A DNA stretch of 5,658 bases from a bacterium (GTDB lineage Bacteria; Hydrothermota; UBA3072; B12-G15). Made by a program: the position numbers and the translations under genes. Positions 1 through 5,651 of this stretch are shown one piece after another; the stretch's first letter is position 1; every line of letters begins with the position of its first letter. The notes beneath the pieces are model-generated. The model did not search any database and was not told the origin of the DNA. It saw only the letters and a list, made by a program, of their open reading frames with translations. The stretch spans positions 1-5,658 of the forward strand of contig QNDZ01000113.1 of assembly GCA_003646055.1 (NCBI GenBank). The letters run 5' to 3'.

Positions 1-2676
1 ATTCAGAATTTCCCTTATTTTTTCAGCCAGTGTTGAAGGCTGGAATGGTTTTTGCAAAAAATGAAAGTCACCAGACTTAACCCCTCTTTTCACCAGCATA
101 TCATCTGTGTATCCAGAGATGAAAAGGATGGGGGTCTTCTGAATCTTATTGCTCTCCATGAATTTGAATATCTCCATTGCATTCCCATCAGGTAGTACAA
201 TGTCTGATACAATAAGATGGAATGTTTTGCTAGATAAAAGTATCTCCTTTGCATCATGGACAGTGGAGCCTGTTATTACATTGTACCCCAGATTCCTCAG
301 GTATTTTGCCACTGTCCTGCGCACAATATCCTCATCCTCTATCAGGAGTATGTCCTCATTACCTGTAGGGATTTCTACCTTTTCCTCTGACCTGCTTTTT
401 GAAGCCTCTCCATGGTAGAGAGGGAATTTTATTGTGAATGTTGTGCCCTCACCAGGGGCACTATCAACCTCAATTGTTCCGTTATTTTCACCAACAAGCC
501 CATAAACAACAGAAAGGCCAAGCCCTGTCCCCTTCTCCTTGGTGGTGAAGAATGGGTCAAATATCCGCTTTTTCGTTTGCTCATCCATACCAATCCCTGT
601 ATCAATAACCTGTATAATAACATAGTCTTCAATAAGTTTTGAGTTGATGGTGAGTTTACCGCCATTTGGCATGGCATCAATCGCATTGCTAACAAGGTTG
701 ATAAGTATCTCCTGGAGTTGGGTTTTGTCCGCATACAGGAGCAATGGTTTGGGATTGAGGATTGTGGTGCACTTCACATCCTCGGGTATCATTCTTTTGA
801 CCATTGACATCGTCTCTTTTATTAATTCATTCACATCAAACACCACTGGTTCCCCAACCCTTTGTTTTGTGAAGGAGAGCAGCTGACGGATCATCTCTGA
901 TGAGGTCTTCACTGCATCCTCAATAGCCCTGATATATTCCATGCCATCCTCAGACACATAATTGTAGAGCAGACCAGTAGAACCCATTATAGCGGTGAGT
1001 GTATTGTTGATATCATGAGCAATTCCTGCGGTGAATGTGGATATGGATTCCAGTTTCTGCATCTGGAGGATATTCTCCTGCATCCTTTTCTCATCAGTGA
1101 TATCCCTCACCATAAGGAGTATGGCATGCTCTTTACTCTCTGTCACTATTTTTTTACCAATTAATCTCAAAATTTTCTGCTCCCCAGATTTATTGTATAT
1201 CTCTATGTCAATCTCTTTTGCACTTCCCATTTCCAGATTCTTGAACCACTCTGCAAGTTTTTTCTGTTTATCCTTTTCAATAATAAATTCAAGTGGCTTT
1301 TTACCAAGTATTTCATCAGGCTCATACCCTGATATTTCCACTGCACGCCTGTTGATTTTTGTACATTCAAGTTTTGCATTCAAAACAACAATTCCAACAG
1401 GGGCAAGTTCAAACAGAAGTTCCTGAAACTTCAAAAGTTCATCAAACCTGCTTGAGACATCCCTTAATGTGTACTTTGATTTGATTTCATCGGTTAAATC
1501 CCTTCCAATAGCAGTGTAATAACTCTGCCCTGTTGCATCCTTATGTGAGATGAGCCTAAACTCAATGAATTTCTCCTCACCATCCCTTGTGATGATATTA
1601 AAAACAGTTCCCTCTTTGTTATCCTCAGTTTTTCTCCACTCCTTTATTGCCCTTGCAACATCAAAATTCTGGCTTTTTCTTGAATGGGTATAGATGTTTC
1701 TCCCTAAAAGTTCTTCAGGTTTCCATCCGAGCACCTTCTGGATTGCCTGATTTGCATATAGAATCTCACCATCCTCTTTGAATACAAGCACAATGTCAGG
1801 GATTGTCTCAATGAAACTTGAGAAGAGTTCCTCCATCCCCTTGAGTTTCATCTTTGTTTCCCTGAGGGGTGTAATATCTGAGATTGTTCCAAGGAGGTAT
1901 TCCTTTCCTGACTGGATAATCCCCCTTGCCCAGAGCCTTATGAATTTGATTTCTCCACTCTTTGTTCTTGACCTTGCTACACATTTACATTCAAATGGGG
2001 ATGGTGTCTGCAGTGCGTCAAGAAGTGTTTTTTTATCAGCCTCCTCTATCAAATCTATTGGAAAGTTCAGTTGCTTCAGTTCTTCCTGTGTATAACCAAA
2101 GATTTTTACCACAGCAGGATTTACATAAACAGGTTTCCTTTCCTCCATGATAAATATTCCAAGTGGGGCATTTTCTGAAAGAAGGTTTATCCTTTCCACA
2201 AATTCAGAGTATTCCCTGCTTTCCCTCTTCCTCAGTTCACTTATTGTTTCAAGTGCCTTTATCTGTGAAACAAGGCCTGCTGTATGGAAGCATATAACCT
2301 CAAGCAGGTCATGGATTTCAGGTGAAACCTTTTTTCTGAACCCAAGACACAGAAGCCCTTCAAGCCCTGTGGCATGGATGAGTGGTATTGAGAGAACCGT
2401 GCCACGTGGAAGGTTATCAATCACCCCTTTCTGCTTCAACCATTCCCAGGGGAGTGAACCAACCGCCATTTGCTCATCCTCTGGAAGATATTTCAGGCCA
2501 TCCCCGCACTTGAGATAAAAGTACCTCTTTTTTTCCTCTGTTATGAAGAGGGCAATAATCTGGGGTTTAATGTGTTTTTTTAGGAGAAAAACGAGAATAT
2601 GACATATTTCATCTATACTGGAGACAGGCCCCAGCCTCCTTGCAAATTCTTTCAGTATATCAAAAGAAACCTTCAT
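1..2676 (-). CDS. Soluble hybrid sensor histidine kinase, GAF-PAS-PAS-PAS-HisKA-HATPase-REC (3' end beyond the window)
   Basis: I translated this frame by hand: it is open for 892 codons with no stop and runs off the left edge. Domains by residue: GAF-like about 8-140; PAS about 157-272, 280-395 and 418-530, each ending in a D-[IL]-T linker (SDIT, RDLT, RDIT); HisKA about 535-600 with phospho-acceptor H554 in GIAHDINN; HATPase_c about 650-752 with N-box N660/N664, G1 box DTGIG (692-696), F-box DPFF (707-710) and G2 box GTGLGL (716-721); receiver about 775-892 with acidic pocket E780/D781, acceptor D825 in VSDIVLPDG, S854 and K876 (KPF). The receiver is essentially complete, so little is missing. 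I see no transmembrane segment, so it should sense a cytoplasmic signal, autophosphorylate on H554 and pass phosphate to D825. The ATG at 2676 overlaps the stop of the upstream receiver gene by 4 nt (ATGA), suggesting translational coupling. The ligand is unknown. Kinase identity is near certain; domain edges are approximate. Confidence 0.96.
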   Translation of the reverse strand, partial: MKVSFDILKEFARRLGPVSSIDEICHILVFLLKKHIKPQIIALFITEEKKRYFYLKCGDGLKYLPEDEQMAVGSLPWEWLKQKGVIDNLPRGTVLSIPLIHATGLEGLLCLGFRKKVSPEIHDLLEVICFHTAGLVSQIKALETISELRKRESREYSEFVERINLLSENAPLGIFIMEERKPVYVNPAVVKIFGYTQEELKQLNFPIDLIEEADKKTLLDALQTPSPFECKCVARSRTKSGEIKFIRLWARGIIQSGKEYLLGTISDITPLRETKMKLKGMEELFSSFIETIPDIVLVFKEDGEILYANQAIQKVLGWKPEELLGRNIYTHSRKSQNFDVARAIKEWRKTEDNKEGTVFNIITRDGEEKFIEFRLISHKDATGQSYYTAIGRDLTDEIKSKYTLRDVSSRFDELLKFQELLFELAPVGIVVLNAKLECTKINRRAVEISGYEPDEILGKKPLEFIIEKDKQKKLAEWFKNLEMGSAKEIDIEIYNKSGEQKILRLIGKKIVTESKEHAILLMVRDITDEKRMQENILQMQKLESISTFTAGIAHDINNTLTAIMGSTGLLYNYVSEDGMEYIRAIEDAVKTSSEMIRQLLSFTKQRVGEPVVFDVNELIKETMSMVKRMIPEDVKCTTILNPKPLLLYADKTQLQEILINLVSNAIDAMPNGGKLTINSKLIEDYVIIQVIDTGIGMDEQTKKRIFDPFFTTKEKGTGLGLSVVYGLVGENNGTIEVDSAPGEGTTFTIKFPLYHGEASKSRSEEKVEIPTGNEDILLIEDEDIVRRTVAKYLRNLGYNVITGSTVHDAKEILLSSKTFHLIVSDIVLPDGNAMEIFKFMESNKIQKTPILFISGYTDDMLVKRGVKSGDFHFLQKPFQPSTLAEKIREILN

Positions 2677-3056
2677 CCAAAGTTTAATGCCTCTTTCAGG
2701 CTCTTTTCAATCATTTTCTTGATATGTGCCTGGAAGTCGGATTTTAGATTTGGGAGGCTTACGAAGTACTTTCCTCCCATTGAAAAGACCTTCTCCTTCA
2801 CCATATAGGGTGTAATGAAAATCACAGGTATACTTGAAGTCTCTTCGTTACTTTTCAATATCTGGAAGAGTTTAAACCCGTCAATCTCACCAGGTAGAAC
2901 AACATCTGTTATAACTGCTGAGGGCTTTTCAAGAAGAATGCACTTATAAGCCCCTTCCCCGGAGGTTGCAAAAATCAATTTAAACTCATCTTCCAGGGTC
3001 TTTCTTAAAAATTCAGAAATGTACTGGTCGGTTACAGCCACCACCAATTTTTCCAT
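2673..3056 (-). CDS. Stand-alone receiver-like protein with degenerate active site
   Basis: This 127-residue protein has the length and layout of a single CheY-like receiver and no output domain. The N-terminus (EKLVVAVTDQ) is strand 1 leading into the acidic pocket. The presumed acceptor is D51 in ITDVVLPGEIDG, and T82 in FITPY fits the conserved Thr/Ser. Two conserved positions are altered: the first acidic pocket residue is T9 (only D10 remains), and the Lys before Pro after strand 5 is L101 in VSLPN. The acceptor Asp is kept but the residues that bind Mg2+ and stabilise the phosphoryl group are partly lost, so phosphorylation may be weak or absent. It is first in an operon with the hybrid kinase, whose start it overlaps by 4 nt, so it is a likely partner, competitor or regulator of that kinase (inference). 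The ATG at 3056 leads directly into strand 1 and has no Shine-Dalgarno. Confidence 0.88.
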   Translation of the reverse strand: MEKLVVAVTDQYISEFLRKTLEDEFKLIFATSGEGAYKCILLEKPSAVITDVVLPGEIDGFKLFQILKSNEETSSIPVIFITPYMVKEKVFSMGGKYFVSLPNLKSDFQAHIKKMIEKSLKEALNFG

Positions 3057-3066
3057 TTATAATTTT

Positions 3067-3094
3067 ATATTAAAGAAGATTTGAAATTTTTCAA
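3067..3094 (-). promoter_or_regulatory. Candidate promoter of the receiver/kinase operon, with overlapping inverted repeat
   Basis: On the minus strand, TTGAAA (3089-3094) and TAATAT (3067-3072) are separated by 16 bp. The -10 ends 10 nt before the ATG at 3056, so the transcript would have a leader of only a few nucleotides. No Shine-Dalgarno is present. The -35 is one arm of a perfect inverted repeat, TTGAAA-TT-TTTCAA on the plus strand (3081-3094), which could be an operator. AT-rich DNA makes chance matches common. TATAAA at 3064-3069 is an alternative -10, but with a 19-bp spacer. Confidence 0.45.
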
Positions 3095-3118
3095 GATGTT
3101 TTTGTTTACATTACAGTA

Positions 3119-3146
3119 TTGATTTGAGTCCAATCTATGTTATTAT
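3119..3146 (+). promoter_or_regulatory. Candidate extended -10 promoter for the lipoprotein gene (leaderless)
   Basis: TTGATT (3119-3124) and TATTAT (3141-3146) are 16 bp apart, and TG at 3138-3139 gives the extended -10 form TGnTATTAT. The -10 ends 6 nt before the ATG at 3153, so initiation 7 nt downstream would fall on the A of the ATG, giving a leaderless mRNA. The 12 bases before the ATG contain no Shine-Dalgarno, which supports this reading. Confidence 0.55.
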
Positions 3147-3152
3147 TAAACT

Positions 3153-3752
3153 ATGAAAAGGTTAATCTTTGCACTGGCAGTTTTTCTCATAACGGGTTGT
3201 TCTGTTAATTTTGGTATTACATCTGATAGTATATCGTATAACATAGGAATAACAGGATACGGGATACCATCTGTTTCCACTGAATTCTCCTTCTATGGTG
3301 AAGGGTGTGCCTGTTTTGATGCACTTCCTGAGGATATCCATGTGGATTATGCATTTGTGAATCTAACACTGATAAATTCAACAGCCTCTGAAATGGATTT
3401 TGAGTTAATGATAAGTTCTACTGGTCTCACTGAGTGTGGAGAGGATACAATTTATTATGAGTATAAGACACCACTTGAGGAGTTTTCAAACAAACCTTCG
3501 TATCTGGATTCTGCTGATGTTATATTCAGTGGGAAGATACAACCAGGTGATACAATTGAGGTAAGGAGGTCATCACAGGCACTCAGACAGGGAATTGAGA
3601 ATGGGAGGGTATGGGGTATTGTGAAGAATACCTCCACAGTGGGGATGAGCGGGTTTTCATCCACAGACAAACTCTCCATCACATTTTCAGTGGAGGTGAA
3701 GGGCAAGATGGAGACATCACCCTTAAAGGGGCTTGAAAGGATGGTCTTCTGA
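3153..3752 (+). CDS. Putative outer-membrane lipoprotein of unknown function
   Basis: I do not recognise the family of this 199-residue protein. The N-terminus is a textbook lipoprotein signal: positive MKR, hydrophobic residues 4-13, then the lipobox ITGC with C16 as the lipidated cysteine. Ser follows at +2, which in proteobacteria favours transfer to the outer membrane; that rule may not hold here. The mature part is polar and beta-rich, with alternating strands such as YAFVNLTLINS (66-76) and a KIQPGDTIEV turn (128-137), reminiscent of an Ig-like beta-sandwich (inference only). C52 and C54 form a CxC pair, and C95 is the only other mature cysteine, so a disulfide or metal site is possible. 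The gene overlaps the next ORF by one base (TGATG), so the two are probably co-translated. It is divergent from the kinase operon. The start is fixed by the signal peptide and a promoter that places +1 at the ATG. Confidence 0.87.
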   Translation: MKRLIFALAVFLITGCSVNFGITSDSISYNIGITGYGIPSVSTEFSFYGEGCACFDALPEDIHVDYAFVNLTLINSTASEMDFELMISSTGLTECGEDTIYYEYKTPLEEFSNKPSYLDSADVIFSGKIQPGDTIEVRRSSQALRQGIENGRVWGIVKNTSTVGMSGFSSTDKLSITFSVEVKGKMETSPLKGLERMVF

Positions 3753-4306
3753 TGTTTTTGATTTTTATTATTCTTTCGCAGGAACTCATAACCCTTCATT
3801 TCAATGAGAACCACAATATTTTTTCCATGCAAAGAATAGAGGTCAATTGCAGAAACGTGATTGTCGGGACAAATCCCCTTTCAGACCTTTTTCTTTTCCC
3901 CAATTTCTATATCAACTACAGATATGGCCAGTTTCAGGGTGGGCTTGGTGTAATCTCGTTTTCAGGTTCCAGTGTTTACAGGTCATTGCTTGGATTTGAT
4001 GAACTTGATACAGATTTGTTTATCCTGTCACTCAATCTTGTTTACAGGTCAAAAGTAGGTCTTGTGGGATTGAAGTTTTCAAACTCCTCAAATTACAGAA
4101 ATATAGGGATTGTTTATGGAAACCAGTATAAGGGATTCCTTTACGAGGTAGGATACAACACAGATTACGGAGTAATGTTCCATCTGGGCTTTAAAAAGGG
4201 AGAGAGGCTGTTTTTAACAGCAGGTTTTCTTTATCCAGGAATAGACTTTTTTGTCAGATTGCCAGTAATTCCATACCTGAACATAGGTATTATTCAGAAG
4301 AGATAA
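3752..4306 (+). CDS. Small predicted outer-membrane beta-barrel protein, family unknown
   Basis: This 184-residue product begins with a short hydrophobic stretch (residues 1-9, FLIFIIL core) that could be a signal peptide, although it lacks a positive n-region. From about residue 51 it shows a repeated pattern of short amphipathic strands rich in Gly, Tyr and Phe separated by polar turns (roughly 51-59, 61-71, 88-99, 101-110, 115-124, 127-136, 139-147, 151-159, 163-169, 173-181). That suits a barrel of 8-10 strands. The C-terminus (IGIIQKR) lacks the terminal aromatic residue typical of proteobacterial barrels. The ATG at 3752 shares its A with the upstream TGA. An in-frame TGA at 3734-3736 leaves no other ATG, GTG or TTG start, so translation probably depends on re-initiation after the lipoprotein gene. 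The pair may form an envelope complex (inference). The 3' end overlaps the convergent XRE-ImmA gene by 17 bp. Confidence 0.8.
   Translation: MFLIFIILSQELITLHFNENHNIFSMQRIEVNCRNVIVGTNPLSDLFLFPNFYINYRYGQFQGGLGVISFSGSSVYRSLLGFDELDTDLFILSLNLVYRSKVGLVGLKFSNSSNYRNIGIVYGNQYKGFLYEVGYNTDYGVMFHLGFKKGERLFLTAGFLYPGIDFFVRLPVIPYLNIGIIQKR
4273..4290. repeat. Perfect inverted repeat at the convergent gene ends
   Basis: ATACCT (4273-4278) and AGGTAT (4285-4290) are exact reverse complements around a 6-nt loop. The repeat lies inside the last codons of the barrel gene and touches the stop codon of the XRE-ImmA gene. No T-tract follows on either strand, so it is not a standard intrinsic terminator. It could be a 3'-end stabilising hairpin or chance. 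Confidence 0.3.
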
Positions 4307-5489
4307 TCCTTTCAAGTTCTCTTTTTGTGAGCCTGAGCCTTTTTTTCACCTCTTCTTTTGTGTATTTTCCATCTGCAAGTGCCCTGAGAAGCAGATACAC
4401 AAACCTCTGGGGCAGCGCTTCTTTCAGATTAAAATCACCCTGCCTGTAAAATCTGCCTGTTCTTTTCAGTTTTAGGTGGTGGTAGGTATCAAAGTTTATC
4501 AGGTCTATCTGGACTGCCCTGTAGAGTGCAGCAGAGTAACTCACATTGAATATGTCCTTCAATATGTTTATGTGCATCCTTGTTGGTATGGTTCCAACAA
4601 TGTTGTACCAGTAATACCTGTAAGTGGTTTCAGGCATGAGAAAGGCAGATGCAAAGTCGTTCACCATGCTTTCCTGTATCTCCTTGTGCTCTGTGCTCCC
4701 ATCGGATATTTTCCTGTCAACTGTCATATCCTCACCTGTTGAAAGGACAAGGTGACCCAGTTCATGGGCAAGGGTGAATGGTTTTCTTGCTGGGGTATCG
4801 TTCCAGTTGTAAAGGATGGCAGGTCCTATATCTGTGCTGTGAATCACACATCCGGAGAAACGGTTCTTTTCTATGGGGAATGAGAAGACCTTTATTCCAT
4901 TGGCTTCAAGTATTGCTTCAAGGTTGCTTATAGGGCTTTCACCCAGATTGAGCATCTTCCTCACAAATGTTGCCATAAACTCTGTTGCCTTCCTTTTATC
5001 TGTTTCATAAAGATTAATAATATGGGTGGGTACTGTGAGGTATGGGGGATGAATTCTTTCGTAGTAAACCTCCTCAAGTTCTGAGTAAAATTCTGTGAAG
5101 GCAATAAACCTTTCCATTTCAGGATAGACCTTTCCCTTTATGGATATTGCCCTGTTGTACCGGGTTCTGAAACTTGGGCTTAAACTGCTGCGAAGAACCT
5201 TTAATCCTGAATCCTTTTCAAGTATTTTGATTATTTCATCAATCTCCCATGAAGAGACCCCTGTGAGTTTTTTGCTGAAGAGTTCCTTTTTTATCAGTGT
5301 GAAGAGTTCATCATAAATCCTTCTATTCCTCTCCTTGATTTCCATAATCATATTAAACCTGAACCTTCTCTTTCCCTGCTCAATTAAAGATAAATAAGAA
5401 GGGGAGATGCCAAGAAGATTAGCAAGTTCTCCCTGGCTCAGTCCCTTCTTAATCCTGTACTCCTTGAGAACATCACCAAGTTTCTTCAT
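4290..5489 (-). CDS. XRE-family HTH regulator fused to an ImmA/IrrE-like (DUF955) zinc metallopeptidase
   Basis: The 399-residue protein opens with an XRE/HTH_3 domain (about 3-42; GLSQGELANLLGIS then PSYLSLIEQGKR). A linker region of unclear fold (about 55-180) is followed by an ImmA/IrrE-type domain (about 185-295) with zinc motif HELGH at 242-246 (H242, E243, H246) and the family's downstream FASAFLMP segment (279-286). The glutamate usually found just before that segment, the expected third ligand, is not at the commonest position (M275 there); E273 is the nearest candidate. The C-terminus (about 360-399) is helical and charged. In split systems (ImmR/ImmA, DdrO/IrrE) the protease cleaves the repressor on stress; here both parts share one chain, as in many XRE-DUF955 fusions, so it may regulate itself or read a ligand through the protease fold. 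The promoter carries a palindrome, suggesting autoregulation. There is no Shine-Dalgarno; ATG 5489 starts directly at the HTH. The target genes are unknown. Confidence 0.93.
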   Translation of the reverse strand: MKKLGDVLKEYRIKKGLSQGELANLLGISPSYLSLIEQGKRRFRFNMIMEIKERNRRIYDELFTLIKKELFSKKLTGVSSWEIDEIIKILEKDSGLKVLRSSLSPSFRTRYNRAISIKGKVYPEMERFIAFTEFYSELEEVYYERIHPPYLTVPTHIINLYETDKRKATEFMATFVRKMLNLGESPISNLEAILEANGIKVFSFPIEKNRFSGCVIHSTDIGPAILYNWNDTPARKPFTLAHELGHLVLSTGEDMTVDRKISDGSTEHKEIQESMVNDFASAFLMPETTYRYYWYNIVGTIPTRMHINILKDIFNVSYSAALYRAVQIDLINFDTYHHLKLKRTGRFYRQGDFNLKEALPQRFVYLLLRALADGKYTKEEVKKRLRLTKRELERIISSE

Positions 5490-5495
5490 AGTAAA

Positions 5496-5524
5496 ACTAT
5501 AGAGAATAGATTACATGTTGTCAA
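5496..5524 (-). promoter_or_regulatory. Strong sigma70-like promoter for the XRE-ImmA gene, predicted leaderless
   Basis: On the minus strand there is a consensus TTGACA (5519-5524), a 17-bp spacer and TATAGT (5496-5501). Only 6 nt (5490-5495, reading TTTACT) separate the -10 from the ATG at 5489, so +1 should coincide with the ATG. No Shine-Dalgarno could fit. It is the best promoter in the window by consensus match. Confidence 0.75.
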
Positions 5525-5527
5525 CAT
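5515..5527. promoter_or_regulatory. Palindromic candidate operator over the -35 box
   Basis: ATGTTG-T-CAACAT is a perfect 6-bp-arm inverted repeat with one central base. It includes the whole -35 hexamer (5519-5524) of the XRE-ImmA promoter. Binding here by a dimeric HTH protein would block RNA polymerase, so autorepression by the XRE-ImmA product is the simplest reading (inference). The inner core TTGTCAA occurs again at 5554-5560, 36 bp further upstream. Confidence 0.55.
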
Positions 5528-5542
5528 AATTATCCGGGAACA

Positions 5543-5555
5543 TTCTATGCACTTT
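5543..5555 (+). repeat. Direct repeat copy 1, TTCTATGCACTTT
   Basis: This 13-mer recurs at 5624-5636 with one mismatch (G to A), 81 bp away in the same orientation and within the same intergenic region. It is a possible second regulator site, or chance. Confidence 0.35.
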
Positions 5556-5582
5556 GTCAAGGGTTAATCAGTTTGTATTTCC

Positions 5583-5598
5583 AACTTCCATAGAAGTT
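5583..5598. repeat. Inverted repeat AACTTC-CATA-GAAGTT
   Basis: This is a perfect 6-bp-arm repeat with a 4-nt centre. ATAGAAG from its right half (5590-5596) recurs at 5602-5608, 12 bp downstream. It lies between the XRE-ImmA promoter and the likely start of a rightward gene beyond the window, so it could be an operator for that gene. Confidence 0.35.
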
Positions 5599-5623
5599 TA
5601 TATAGAAGCCTTGAGAGGATTCT

Positions 5624-5636
5624 TTCTATACACTTT
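5624..5636 (+). repeat. Direct repeat copy 2, TTCTATACACTTT
   Basis: This copy matches 5543-5555 at 12 of 13 positions. It lies just before the Shine-Dalgarno at 5644 and contains TATACA (5627-5632), which could serve as a -10 for the rightward gene, though no good -35 is seen at the right distance. Confidence 0.35.
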
Positions 5637-5643
5637 AGGGCCT

Positions 5644-5651
5644 GGAGGTGA
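5644..5651 (+). promoter_or_regulatory. Strong Shine-Dalgarno for a rightward gene starting beyond the window
   Basis: GGAGGTGA is a near-perfect anti-16S match. The window ends 7 nt later, which is the usual spacing to a start codon. The expected gene would be divergent from XRE-ImmA and, unlike the other promoter-proximal genes here, would have a leadered mRNA. The start codon itself cannot be seen. Confidence 0.55.

Noticed and set aside
429..734. A 101-codon minus-strand open frame within the kinase HATPase region
   Set aside because: It is out of frame with the kinase, whose N, G1, F and G2 boxes occupy the same bases.
149..2808. Several plus-strand open frames opposite the kinase and receiver genes (for example 1031-1426, 1778-2095 and 2147-2518)
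   Set aside because: They are low-complexity Ser/Phe-rich antisense shadows of a strongly conserved kinase with all catalytic motifs, and none resembles a known domain.
3455..3832. A 125-codon minus-strand open frame antisense to the lipoprotein and barrel genes
   Set aside because: The plus-strand lipoprotein has a clear lipobox and coupled downstream gene; the antisense frame shows no domain or start signal.
4298..4323. Possible intrinsic terminator: AAGAGA and TCTCTT arms followed by T residues
   Set aside because: The stem is only 6 bp and AT-rich with a 14-nt loop, too weak to call.
4476..4742. An 88-codon plus-strand open frame inside the XRE-ImmA gene
   Set aside because: It lies antisense to the conserved HELGH region and shows no features of its own.
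5507..5530. Resemblance of the ATGT/ACAT palindrome to the radiation-response motif bound by DdrO in Deinococcus
   Set aside because: Half-sites are alike, but the spacing differs from the motif as I recall it, and here the repressor and protease are fused, so I do not claim the same regulon.
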